From positions 62,001-126,000 of the forward strand of contig NZ_JABBGG010000009.1 in assembly GCF_012927275.1 (NCBI RefSeq): DNA of 64,000 bases, in the 5' to 3' direction. This document shows positions 46,564 to 57,567 of this stretch, piece after piece. Numbering within the stretch: the first letter of the stretch is position 1; each line of letters opens with the position of its first letter. This DNA comes from Massilia polaris. GTDB lineage: Bacteria; Pseudomonadota; Gammaproteobacteria; Burkholderiales; Burkholderiaceae_D. Both the position numbers and the translations under genes were made by a program. The notes under the pieces are model-generated. The model did no database searches. It was not told the DNA's origin and was given only the letters and a program-made list of their open reading frames with translations.

Positions 46564-48774
46564 TTATTCGCTGGCCACGCTCAGGCGCTCGAACAGCAGT
46601 CCCAGTCTGCGCCTGTCCTCGCCCAGTCCCAGTTCGTGCGGCGAGGCCGGTTGCGGCAGGGCGATGTCGATGTCGCGCACGTCGCCGGATGCCAGCTCGA
46701 CCGGCAGGTTCAGCATGAACGGGTCGGCGTCGATTGGCCGGGTGTAGCTGCGCCCGTCGATACGGATCGTGATGTTCTTGCCTAGGTTCGGGCCGAATGG
46801 CCGCCCGCTCAGTTTCAGCACGAAGCGCCTGGGTAAAGCCTCGCGGAAGGTGACCGTGACTGTGCGGGCGACGTTGGCGTCCGACCAGCGCCCGCTGGGC
46901 TCCGGCACGGACAAGCCTTGCAGCTTGCGCACAAACAGCGGCACCTCGGGGCGCGTGAAGTCGATTCCGTCCGCCAGGCTCGCGTCGATCAGTTTCCCCA
47001 TCGGGCCGACGAGGTAGCCGGCCTTGCGCATCAGGTCCAGCGCCGCCGTGCCTTCGGGAAGCGGTGCTGCGGTCCCGTGGAGCCGGAAAAACACCACCTC
47101 GCCATCGGCACGCACCAGCGAGGGTGCGGCTCCCAGCAGCGCGGTCAGTTCCGCCACGGCGGCCTGTCCATGGTCGGCATAGCCGCCACGGTCAAGATAA
47201 ATGCCGGCGAAGCCCAGGCGGCGCATCACGTCCAGCTGCCGCGCCATCGGTTCCTGCGCCAGCGCGCGGTAGAACAGGTCGCCCTCGCGGCCCTTCATGC
47301 CCGCGTAGTTCCAGCGCAGCGTGCGCGAATGAAGGAAGCCGGCCATGTGGTCGTACGCTTCCATCCGTTCGCGCGGTCCGACCTCGGGGAATCCCATGTA
47401 CGGCAGCTGGTAGACCGCGCTGCCCGCAGGGAGCGATTTCTCGATGGCGCCGACGAAGTCGCGGTCGAGGGCAAAAGCGCGCTGCCCGGCCGCCCGGTGC
47501 GGCGCCGACGGGGCCGCGGTCTGGTCCAGCAGCCCGGCAACCGCAAGGACGATGGCGACGGCGACGACCGCGCCGCGGCCCCGGATCCAGCCTTGCAGAA
47601 CAAGGAATCCGCCCAGCAGCGCGCCGAACGCGATAAAGATGCTGATCCGGTTCCACCCGCGCAGCGATGCCGATACGATCTGTGAAAACAGCGATCCGAA
47701 TCCGCCGGCCGTGCCGAACATGAACAGCATCAGCACCACCAGCGCAAGCAGGGCGACCGGCGGCGCGACCTTGCGTCCCGCCAGCGCGGCGAAAACGGCG
47801 CACAGCATGATGGCGAGGCCCGCCGACGCCACCGCGCCCAGATTGCTGGTGACATTCTCGTTCGACAGCGGGAACTGCTTGTAGTAATCGAGCGCGTACT
47901 GGTTCCAGCGCTCGATCCGGTGATCGATGCGCGGCATGACCAGCTGGGCGAATTTGAAGCCGAGCAGTTCGGCCTCGTGGGCGCCACGCTGCGCTACTTC
48001 CATGTTCGGACCGTCAGGATGGCGCTGCGCCAGGTTGGGCGCCACGTTAACCAGGACCCCGGCCAGCACCAGCGACATCACGGCCAGCGTCCGGCGCACC
48101 ACCGCGCCATCCCAGCCGCGCACCAGGCGCGCAAGCGCGGCCGTCGCCACGACCAGCAAGCCGAAGAAGGCGTAGTAGACCCCGGTCGAGCCCAGCGCGA
48201 CCAGGCCGGCGTCGCGCCAGCGCAAGGCGCGCGGCGGCTGGCGCCACAGCTGCATCGCGACGTGGAAGAACAGCGGCACAGCCACATAAAACGTCAGGAA
48301 GATATGCTCGGCGCGCTGGAAGTGGAAGGGCGCGAAATTGAACAAGAGGGCGGCGGAAAGGGCCAGCGGGCGCGCCAGGCCCTGTGCGCGCATCGCGCCG
48401 TAGGCCGCGGCGAAGATCGCGCCGAAGCCGCCGAGGAAGTAGAGCGTCATCGCGGCCTGGAAGCCCCAGCCGGGAAGCCCCAGCAGTTTGAGCAGCACCA
48501 GGCTGGCGCCGTCGGCGCCGGGATAGTCGAGGAAATTCGATCCGAACGGGTAGCCGCTGCGCGGGTTGTCGAAGATCCAGCCTTCGATCGCGCGCTGGAC
48601 CAGCCACGCGTGGCTCAGGCTGTCGTGATGGTAGTCGAGCGGCACGCCGAGGCCGGGCAGCAGGCCGGCTGGCCAGCCCGACAGCAGCACGCTGGCCAGC
48701 AGCATGCTCAACGCGGCGCCAGGCAGCCACCAGCGCCATTCAGCGCGCAGGATCGCGCTCATCGAGGTGTTCAT
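46564..48774 (-). CDS. Large GT-C-like membrane protein, last gene of a glycan operon
   Basis: This 736-aa protein has about ten to twelve TM segments in its first ~430 residues, with a first periplasmic loop carrying LDYHHDSLSHAWLVQ, the place of the acidic catalytic motif in GT-C glycosyltransferases. The C-terminal ~300 residues are soluble and predicted to face the periplasm. GT-C enzymes use polyprenyl-phosphate sugars. Being directly downstream of gtrA-like and gtrB-like genes, it probably is the serotype-type transferase moving the sugar to an acceptor such as O-antigen. The acceptor is unknown. ATG overlaps the gtrA stop by 4 nt. Confidence 0.7.
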   Translation of the reverse strand: MNTSMSAILRAEWRWWLPGAALSMLLASVLLSGWPAGLLPGLGVPLDYHHDSLSHAWLVQRAIEGWIFDNPRSGYPFGSNFLDYPGADGASLVLLKLLGLPGWGFQAAMTLYFLGGFGAIFAAAYGAMRAQGLARPLALSAALLFNFAPFHFQRAEHIFLTFYVAVPLFFHVAMQLWRQPPRALRWRDAGLVALGSTGVYYAFFGLLVVATAALARLVRGWDGAVVRRTLAVMSLVLAGVLVNVAPNLAQRHPDGPNMEVAQRGAHEAELLGFKFAQLVMPRIDHRIERWNQYALDYYKQFPLSNENVTSNLGAVASAGLAIMLCAVFAALAGRKVAPPVALLALVVLMLFMFGTAGGFGSLFSQIVSASLRGWNRISIFIAFGALLGGFLVLQGWIRGRGAVVAVAIVLAVAGLLDQTAAPSAPHRAAGQRAFALDRDFVGAIEKSLPAGSAVYQLPYMGFPEVGPRERMEAYDHMAGFLHSRTLRWNYAGMKGREGDLFYRALAQEPMARQLDVMRRLGFAGIYLDRGGYADHGQAAVAELTALLGAAPSLVRADGEVVFFRLHGTAAPLPEGTAALDLMRKAGYLVGPMGKLIDASLADGIDFTRPEVPLFVRKLQGLSVPEPSGRWSDANVARTVTVTFREALPRRFVLKLSGRPFGPNLGKNITIRIDGRSYTRPIDADPFMLNLPVELASGDVRDIDIALPQPASPHELGLGEDRRRLGLLFERLSVASE

Positions 48775-49157
48775 GTCCGGCTCCCCTTAAAGGTGAGCAC
48801 CAGCCGGTTCATCGCGTAGGTCAGCGGCAGCATGGCGACGGTGACCGGCAGCGGCGCCCAGGCCGGCGCGGCGCCCAGGCGTTCGACCAGCACGTGCAGC
48901 AGCAGTGCGGACAGCCCGTACTGCACCACGTACACCAGCGGGTAGGCAAACAGTCCGCGCCACGACAGCGGCACGCGGAACACATGGCGCGCATTGAACC
49001 AGTAGGCAAACACGATGCCGGCGGCGTACGCCACCAGGTAGGCAAGCTGGTAATCCATGACAAACTGGAGCAGCAGGTAGACGCCGTAGCTGAAGGCGGT
49101 GTTGGCTACGCCGCCCGCGACGAAGCGCAGCCAGCGGGCGGCACGCCCGGCCGTCAC
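48771..49157 (-). CDS. GtrA-family membrane protein
   Basis: This 128-aa protein has four TM segments with the GtrA signature WLRFVAGGVANTAFSYGVYLLL and YLVAYAAGIVFAYWFNARHVF. GtrA-type proteins are thought to flip polyprenyl-phosphate sugars across the inner membrane. The start is GTG at 49157 overlapping the upstream stop by 4 nt; a longer upstream frame would put the TM domain after an unlikely Arg-rich leader. Confidence 0.85.
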   Translation of the reverse strand: MTAGRAARWLRFVAGGVANTAFSYGVYLLLQFVMDYQLAYLVAYAAGIVFAYWFNARHVFRVPLSWRGLFAYPLVYVVQYGLSALLLHVLVERLGAAPAWAPLPVTVAMLPLTYAMNRLVLTFKGSRT

Positions 49158-50029
49158 TGCGCGCCGCTCCTGACCTCGTCGAGGAACTCGCCGTAGTTGC
49201 GGATGTAGTCGGCCGCTTCGTAGTATTCCGAGGTCAGCACCAGCAGTACCGCGTCCGGTGAATACTTGTACTGGATACCCCAGGTCATCGGCGGCAGGTA
49301 GACGCCCTGGTCGGGCGAATCGAGCACCACTTCGCAACGCGCATTGCCGTCGTCGACCACCAGCGCGCAGCTGCCCTTTACGCAGATCAGGTACTGCTTG
49401 CAGCGGCGGTGCGCGTGCTCGCCGCGGGTCTTCTCGCTGGGGACGTTAAACACCAGGAAGTAGCGCCTGACCTCGAACGGCACGTCGGTCGGGAACTCGC
49501 CGTACACCAGGTCGCCGCGCGGATCGCCAACCATCTTGTGGCGGTGCAGGGTGACGTCGCCTACGCCGAGGCGCACGACCGCAGGCGTGGCCGGGAAGCT
49601 GGCGATGTTGTGCCATTTGCCGCCCGCTTCCGGGGACAGCTGTTCGACGTAGCCGGTGACGCGCGCAGGCGCGCCGCTGACGATGGCAAACGGCGGCACC
49701 GACTGGGCCACGACCGAGCCGGGTTCCACCACGGCGCCGGCGCCGACATGCACGCCGCGCCGGATGGTTGCGTTGGCGCCCACCCGGCAGCCGGCGCCAA
49801 GCACGATGGCGCCGGCGTCATCGACGGGCTGCTCGAGCGCCACGCCAGGGCCGAGGTGCACGCCGCGTTCCAGCCGCACGCCGGCCCACAGCTGGGTGAA
49901 GCCGAGGACTTCGCAATCGTCGCCGAGCAGCGCGCCTGCATGCACGGTGACGTAGTCGCCCAGGCGGCATGAGGCGGCGACGCTGGCGCCGGGGTGGACC
50001 TGGGCGGAAGTCGCGGGGATCTGGGTCAT
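49154..50029 (-). CDS. Fused acetyltransferase / dTDP-sugar 3,4-ketoisomerase (FdtD/WxcM-like)
   Basis: This 291-aa protein has two parts. Residues 1-155 form a left-handed beta-helix acyltransferase with hexapeptide repeats (VHPGASVAASCRLGDYVTV, GAIVLGAGCRVGANATI and GAVVEPGSVVAQSVPP). Residues 160-291 form a cupin of the FdtA/QdtA type with RGEHAHRRCKQYLICVKG and DDG; the His pair is the catalytic signature. Such fusions isomerise dTDP-4-keto-6-deoxyglucose and N-acetylate the later 3-amino sugar. Product would be a 3-acetamido-3,6-dideoxyhexose (Fuc3NAc or Qui3NAc type). ATG overlaps the GNAT stop by 4 nt. Confidence 0.85.
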   Translation of the reverse strand: MTQIPATSAQVHPGASVAASCRLGDYVTVHAGALLGDDCEVLGFTQLWAGVRLERGVHLGPGVALEQPVDDAGAIVLGAGCRVGANATIRRGVHVGAGAVVEPGSVVAQSVPPFAIVSGAPARVTGYVEQLSPEAGGKWHNIASFPATPAVVRLGVGDVTLHRHKMVGDPRGDLVYGEFPTDVPFEVRRYFLVFNVPSEKTRGEHAHRRCKQYLICVKGSCALVVDDGNARCEVVLDSPDQGVYLPPMTWGIQYKYSPDAVLLVLTSEYYEAADYIRNYGEFLDEVRSGAQ

Positions 50030-50934
50030 GGTCGGTGGCGTTCGTAAGTCGAGAATAAATGGGTGCAGCGGCCGTAGCGGTAGCCGTGGTGCTGCCATAC
50101 CTTGAGGACGGCGCGGTTGGTGGCCTGGGTAGTCATGAACACGCTGTCCACGCCGCGCTCGCGCATGCGCATGCTCATTTCGCCGATCAGCTTGACGTAC
50201 CAGCCGCTGCGCGCGGCGGCGACGGCCGACAGCACCATCTTGCCGATCCGGCGGCCGGGCAGGGCGTCGGCCTCCGGCAGGTACAGCGCGGTGAGGAAGG
50301 CATTGGCCGGCCCGCTGGCAGGCACGATGACCTCGTCGGCGAAACCGGCCACCGAATTGGCGACGTAGGTCGCGAGGAAAGCATCGGCTTCGGCCCGGGT
50401 AAAGAAGTCGTCGGCGTGGAAGCGGTCATACAGGTTGACGGCGTCGATAGCGGCCAAGCGCAGCTCGGTCACATCGGCATCGGCGGCGTCGCGTACCGCG
50501 TAGCGGCGCGGGGGCGCGAAACGCTGGATGTCGTCGCGATAGCAGGTGATGCGGGTTTCGATCATGCGCCATGCTGCGCGGCTCATCCCGCCGATGGCCG
50601 CGGTGTCCTCGGCCGGCACTTCGGCCATCAGGTAGAACTGCGGATGGCGCGCGGCCAGCAGTGCGCGCAGCCGCGCATAGGCCAGGGCCAGCACCGCGGC
50701 GCTGCAGCCGGGCGGCATTTCGGTGTACTCGAGGCGGAAGCTGGGCACGCCGAAATAGCCGCTGTCCCATGCCAGCGCGCGCAGGTACAGGGCAATGCCG
50801 TCGCCGCCGTCGATGCGCTCGAGCGCACCTGCCTGCAGGTCGGCCTCGAGCTCCGCCAGCCAGCTGTGTCCGCACGCTTCCGGCTGGCCAAGGATCGCCA
50901 GCGGAGCATAGTGGACCGCGCGCCCGTGCGTCAT
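50026..50934 (-). CDS. GNAT-family acyltransferase
   Basis: This 302-aa protein has a divergent N-terminal half and a C-terminal GNAT fold; the acetyl-CoA region shows GRRIGKMVLSAVAAARSGWYVKLIGEMSMRMRERGVDSVFMTTQATNRAVLKVWQHHGYRYGR. Relatives act on amino sugars (WecD-like). In this operon a second acyltransferase beside the FdtD-like fusion suggests either an additional N-acyl group or acylation of a different amino position. ATG at 50934 overlaps the glycosyltransferase stop by 4 nt. Confidence 0.8.
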   Translation of the reverse strand: MTHGRAVHYAPLAILGQPEACGHSWLAELEADLQAGALERIDGGDGIALYLRALAWDSGYFGVPSFRLEYTEMPPGCSAAVLALAYARLRALLAARHPQFYLMAEVPAEDTAAIGGMSRAAWRMIETRITCYRDDIQRFAPPRRYAVRDAADADVTELRLAAIDAVNLYDRFHADDFFTRAEADAFLATYVANSVAGFADEVIVPASGPANAFLTALYLPEADALPGRRIGKMVLSAVAAARSGWYVKLIGEMSMRMRERGVDSVFMTTQATNRAVLKVWQHHGYRYGRCTHLFSTYERHRP

Positions 50935-51869
50935 TCGCTGTCCCGGTTGCTGGTGTGGGCGGCCACCACCGCGAGCGGACGGCCTTTGCTGTTTTCGTAA
51001 CCGCGCCATGCGTAGGTGCCCACCAGGCCGAGGCCAAGCAGGTTCAGTCCGCCCAGCAGCAGCACCGAGATCACCGTGGTGGCATAGCCGGGCACGGCGA
51101 TATCGCCGGTCAGGCGGGCGATCAGCACCATCGCGCCCATGGCCACCGACAGCAGCGAGCCGGCCAGGCCGGCGCGGATCAGCAGGCGGATCGGCAGGTC
51201 GGTGAACGAGAACACGCTGTCCATCATGTAGTCGATTTTTTTGGACAGGGTCCAGGCCGATTTGCCTTCCTGGCGCACCTGGCGGTCGTAGCCCTGCAGC
51301 TTGCGGCGGAAGCCGAGCCAGAAAATCAGCACGATCAGCGATGAACGCGATTCTTCCAGCTTGAGCAGCTGGTCGCGGAACGCGCGGTTGCAGCCGAACA
51401 CATCGACGCCGCCTTCGGGCATGTCGGGCACGACGAGGCGCCGGAAGATGCCCCAGAAGATACCCGAGGCGATGCGCGAGGCGAGCGGATCGGAACGGCG
51501 GTTGCGCGTGCCGATGGCGACATCGCATTCGTCAGCCGACAGGGAGGCGAAGAAGGCCAGCAGCAGCTCGGGCGGCTCCTGCAGGTCGGCCGCCATCACG
51601 CCGTAGTAGTCGCCGCGCGCGGCCGCCAAGCCGGTCCGGATCGCCTGGAACGAACCGAAATTGCGCGAATGCGCCAGCAGCTGCGCCTGGTAGCCCAGCG
51701 TGGGCAGCGCGTCGCGCAGCAGCTTGTACGACTGGTCCGGACTGCCGTCCACCACGAACACTACTTCGAGCTGGCCGCGCAGGCTGTCGTTCATGTCTGC
51801 CAGCGCCGACAGCAGGCGCGGGATCGATTCCTCGTTTTTGTAGACGGGGATGACTACCGAGCAGATCAC
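50931..51869 (-). CDS. GT2 polyprenyl-phosphate sugar transferase (GtrB-like)
   Basis: This 312-aa enzyme loads a nucleotide sugar on undecaprenyl phosphate. GT-A catalytic domain: CSVVIPVYKNEESIPRLL, VFVVDGSPDQSY, ADLQEPPELL (Asp-x-Asp region) and GTRNRRSDPLASRI. Two C-terminal TM segments (about 230-255 and 265-290) are typical of GtrB. Start is GTG at 51869 overlapping the aminotransferase stop by 4 nt; the frame upstream is inside that gene. Confidence 0.87.
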   Translation of the reverse strand: MICSVVIPVYKNEESIPRLLSALADMNDSLRGQLEVVFVVDGSPDQSYKLLRDALPTLGYQAQLLAHSRNFGSFQAIRTGLAAARGDYYGVMAADLQEPPELLLAFFASLSADECDVAIGTRNRRSDPLASRIASGIFWGIFRRLVVPDMPEGGVDVFGCNRAFRDQLLKLEESRSSLIVLIFWLGFRRKLQGYDRQVRQEGKSAWTLSKKIDYMMDSVFSFTDLPIRLLIRAGLAGSLLSVAMGAMVLIARLTGDIAVPGYATTVISVLLLGGLNLLGLGLVGTYAWRGYENSKGRPLAVVAAHTSNRDSE

Positions 51870-52972
51870 GCGGCCTGCCACTGGTTGACCGCCTCGATGA
51901 CCTGGTCCACCTGGGCGTCGGTCATCTCCGGGTAGCACGGCAAGGTCAGCACCTCTCCCGCCAGGCGTTCCGTGTGCGGCAGCCGTACGGCGGCAAAGCG
52001 CTCGCCGAACAGCGGCTGGCGGTGGTCGGGGATCGGGTAATGGACATCGCTGCCGATGCCTTGTTCGCGCAGGTGGGCGCGCAAGCCGTCGCGGTCCAGG
52101 CTGCGCACCACGCACAGGTGCGCCACGTAGCTGTCGCCGCCGCCATCGAATGCGGGCAGCTGAACGCCGGCATGGCGGATGCGGCTCGCGTATGCGCGTA
52201 CGACGGCGCGGCGGCGCGCGTTGTCGGCGTCGAGCGCGGGCAGGAAGACCGACAGCAGGGCCGCCTGCATCTCGTCGAGCCGGCTGTTGCGCGCGCCCGC
52301 AAGCTCGACCTGGTATTTGGCGCTCCAGCCGTACTGGCGCAGCTGCGCCACGCGCGCGGCCAGCCTTTCGCTGCTGGTGACCACGGCGCCGCCGTCGCCG
52401 AGCGCGCCGAGATTCTTGGTCGGATAAAAGCTGAAGGCGGCGGCGTCACCGAAGCTGCCGGTGCAGCGGCCGTCGATGCGGGCGCCGTGCGCCTGGGCGC
52501 AATCTTCCAGCAGCGGCACGCCGCGCGCCGCGCACAGCGCCGCGATGTGCGCGATATCGCGGATCGCCTGGCCATACAGATGGGTGACGACGACAGCTGC
52601 AACGCCGGCGTCGAGCACGCGCTCCACTTCGGCGAGCGTGGTGACCTGGGTGGCAGGGTCGACGTCCATGAATTCCGGCGCGGCGCCGATGGCCAGGATG
52701 GCGGTGCTGGCGTACATGCCTGCGTTCGCAACAGTGGCGACGCGCTGCCCGGAGGCGACGCCCAATGCGCGCAAACCGAGTTCGAGCGCATCGGTGCCGT
52801 TGGCAAGGCCAACGCAATAACCGGCGCCGACATAGGCGGCAAAGGCCTGCTCGAACTGGCGTACTTCCGGGCCGAGGACCAGCCAGCCGCTGGCCGTGAC
52901 GCGGGCCAGCGCCTGCTGGATCGGCGCCTCGAAACGGCCGATTTTAGCGGCCAGACTATTAATTTGTAACAT
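51866..52972 (-). CDS. DegT/DnrJ/EryC1 sugar aminotransferase (FdtB-like)
   Basis: This 368-aa PLP enzyme transaminates a keto sugar nucleotide. The PLP lysine is in SFYPTKNLGALGDGGAVVT, with EDCAQAHGA and the substrate loop RNSRLDEMQAALL. With the FdtD-like fusion downstream, a dTDP-3-keto-6-deoxyhexose is the likely substrate, giving a 3-amino sugar. It is first in the operon. No strong Shine-Dalgarno precedes the ATG. Confidence 0.9.
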   Translation of the reverse strand: MLQINSLAAKIGRFEAPIQQALARVTASGWLVLGPEVRQFEQAFAAYVGAGYCVGLANGTDALELGLRALGVASGQRVATVANAGMYASTAILAIGAAPEFMDVDPATQVTTLAEVERVLDAGVAAVVVTHLYGQAIRDIAHIAALCAARGVPLLEDCAQAHGARIDGRCTGSFGDAAAFSFYPTKNLGALGDGGAVVTSSERLAARVAQLRQYGWSAKYQVELAGARNSRLDEMQAALLSVFLPALDADNARRRAVVRAYASRIRHAGVQLPAFDGGGDSYVAHLCVVRSLDRDGLRAHLREQGIGSDVHYPIPDHRQPLFGERFAAVRLPHTERLAGEVLTLPCYPEMTDAQVDQVIEAVNQWQAA

Positions 52973-53194
52973 GCGAGGTAGCCCCGGCGGTAGTGTCAGA
53001 AAATCTTTGCAAAATCATACGCTTGCAGCAAGCACGGAAGGATACCAGCAAATAGCTCATCTGTGGGCTGGCGGGGCCGCGCGGCCGTCCGGGGCGGCCC
53101 GCTTCATACTTGCATCTTGTTATCTAACGTACTATCCCCATTTGGCACGGGATCGCATGATAAAATCACTGTCTTTTTGCCATAGTCGGCCTCA

Positions 53195-53232
53195 GGGTGA
53201 TGTAATTTTGCCATCACCCGGGTTTCTTTTTC
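53195..53232 (+). promoter_or_regulatory. Attenuator-like hairpin in the secA leader
   Basis: GGGTGATG (53195-53202) and CATCACCC (53212-53219) form an 8-bp stem with a 9-nt loop, followed by GGGTTTCTTTTTC. No plus-strand gene lies upstream for 7 kb, so it is not the terminator of another gene. A 42-codon frame with ATG at 53158 runs over it into secA. A regulatory leader is possible. Confidence 0.45.
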
Positions 53233-53256
53233 GGCGTCTTTTTCAAGAATTCAAGC

Positions 53257-56016
<2,760 letters not shown>

Positions 56017-56033
56017 CGCGGCCTGCGGGTTAG

Positions 56034-56073
56034 AAAAAAGGGAGGGAGAGCGAAAGTTCTTCCTCCCTTTTTC
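56034..56073 (+). terminator. Rho-independent terminator of secA
   Basis: A near-perfect stem of about 17 bp (56035-56051 with 56056-56072, GU pairs allowed) is closed by a GAAA tetraloop, with five T residues at 56068-56072 forming its 3' side. It lies 18 bp after the secA stop. Confidence 0.88.
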
Positions 56074-56160
56074 ATTGGCCGGCAAACCAACAACCGTGTG
56101 CTGGGCCTTCGTTCCGATTGCGCGCGCCGATTGCAGGTCACTGCCAATTCGCGTACGCTA

Positions 56161-56170
56161 TTCTGCAGAA
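56161..56170. promoter_or_regulatory. Palindrome before the toxin-antitoxin pair
   Basis: TTCTGCAGAA is a perfect 10-bp palindrome immediately before the antitoxin ribosome-binding site (GGAGG, 56172-56176). Antitoxins of this class often bind such sites to control their own operon. Binding is inferred. Confidence 0.4.
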
Positions 56171-56181
56171 CGGAGGGGATC

Positions 56182-56664
56182 ATGAGAGTCAAACCGGGGC
56201 CCGTGAAGTTGCCACAGAATGGTGGTCAACCGCTCGCTGAAACCGTTAAGGCCAACAATGCGTTTGCCGAGCTCGTGCATGAGTTAGCGAGGGATCGGCA
56301 AGAAGCGATTGCGGCAATTCGCGCAGGTTTTTCGGCAAGCGTACTAATGGATGCCGGGACGTATTTCAATGTGCCGCTCAAGCGCATCCAGGCCATCGTG
56401 CGTCTTCCTGAAGCTGCCGCGCATACGCTGGTCAAACGCGGCGCCCCTATGGACTCCGTCGCATCAGAGGGACTTTGGCGCCTCGCGGACGTCACGGCGA
56501 TGGCAGAAGAAGTATTCGATGACGCAGAGGCTGCGAAAACATGGCTTCGCACAACGAATCGCACCTTCCACGATACCGCGCCTATGGACTATCTCGATAC
56601 AGAGCCGGGCGCCATGGCCGTGCGGCAGGTTCTGAATGCCATCGCGTGCGGCGGGGTCCTATGA
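56182..56664 (+). CDS. Antitoxin of the Xre/MbcA/ParS family
   Basis: This 160-aa protein has an N-terminal helical region and the C-terminal MbcA/ParS/Xre toxin-binding domain (formerly DUF2384): RLADVTAMAEEVFDDAEAAKTWLRTTNRTFHDTAPMDYLDTEPGAMAVRQVLNAIACG. It should bind and neutralise the RES toxin encoded next. ATG at 56182 has GGAGG 6 bases upstream. It overlaps the toxin gene by 4 nt. Confidence 0.92.
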   Translation: MRVKPGPVKLPQNGGQPLAETVKANNAFAELVHELARDRQEAIAAIRAGFSASVLMDAGTYFNVPLKRIQAIVRLPEAAAHTLVKRGAPMDSVASEGLWRLADVTAMAEEVFDDAEAAKTWLRTTNRTFHDTAPMDYLDTEPGAMAVRQVLNAIACGGVL

Positions 56665-57122
56665 GGCTTTGGCGCATTGAACAACGAAAGTATGCGCTCG
56701 ACAAGCGATGCATCGGAACTACGCAATTTGGCGGTCGCTGGAATCCGGTCGGTTCGCCAGCCCTTTATTCGAGTACCTCCATTTCTCTGTGCGCACTTGA
56801 AAAATTTGTCCACCTCGGCTTCGCTCCGTTGCCGCCACTTGTCCTTATTGCGGTCGACATACCGGACTCTGCGTCGATATACGTTCCCAACCGGGAGGAC
56901 TTGCCTGCCGGTTGGGATACCTTGCCGACATCACGCTCGGCCCAAGCTTTCGGGGGCGCCTGGATCGCCGCAGTGACTGAGCTTGCAATGAAGGTTCCGT
57001 CGGTGGTCGTCCCGGAAGAAAATAACGTTGTTCTGAACGCACGGCACGCTACGTACAACCGTGTTCGCCTTTCTGTGGCAAGGGAATTTAGCTTCGACAA
57101 GCGCCTGTTCGAACACGCTTAG
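56661..57122 (+). CDS. RES-domain toxin
   Basis: This 153-aa protein has the RES fold; conserved residues include Arg in FGGRWNPVGSPALYSS with Tyr, Glu in CALEKFVHLG, and Ser in VPSVVVPEENNVVLN. RES toxins deplete cellular NAD+ and arrest growth; the antitoxin blocks the active site. ATG overlaps the antitoxin stop by 4 nt. Key residues look intact. The pair lies between secA and argJ, an accessory insertion. Confidence 0.92.
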   Translation: MRLWRIEQRKYALDKRCIGTTQFGGRWNPVGSPALYSSTSISLCALEKFVHLGFAPLPPLVLIAVDIPDSASIYVPNREDLPAGWDTLPTSRSAQAFGGAWIAAVTELAMKVPSVVVPEENNVVLNARHATYNRVRLSVAREFSFDKRLFEHA

Positions 57123-57258
57123 TCGCGCTGCTCATCGTGACAAATGTGGCTCAGCGGTTTCGCTTGTTCTCGCCATGACACGAAGTTGACGACGCGCAAC
57201 TCCGTCCAGCCCCCTTACTGCAATCTAAGCGCATCGTTCCATAACTTCGGAGGATGCC

Positions 57259-57489
57259 ATGAACTCGATTCGCACCGCGGGTGTTGTCGTTGCAGGTTTA
57301 CTGGTGGCGTTGTGGTGGGGTGTCCAGCCGCCGCGCCATGAACCCCAGGTGGGCGGCAGCCTCAAGGCGCAGGAACAGGCCCAGTGCCCGGCCAACACCA
57401 AACTCGAAGACAAGCTGTGCACCTGCCCGGAAGGCATCAGCTGGACCGGGTCGCAGTGCATGCAGGTCTGGTCGAGCGCATCACGCTGA
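57259..57489 (+). CDS. Small cysteine-containing exported or membrane-anchored protein
   Basis: This 76-aa protein has a hydrophobic N-terminal segment (AGVVVAGLLVALWWGVQPP, about residues 7-25) that could be a signal anchor. The remainder contains four cysteines in CPANTKLEDKLCTCPEGISW...C, spaced like a compact disulfide or metal knot. GGAGG lies before the ATG. No family is recognised. The gene is alone between the toxin and argJ. Confidence 0.7.
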   Translation: MNSIRTAGVVVAGLLVALWWGVQPPRHEPQVGGSLKAQEQAQCPANTKLEDKLCTCPEGISWTGSQCMQVWSSASR

Positions 57490-57567
57490 TCCCACGGCGG
57501 CCATGCGTACCTTTTTTGCATCAGGCGGTACAATAGCGGCTTCATTTCTTACGCTAGAGATCCTGCC

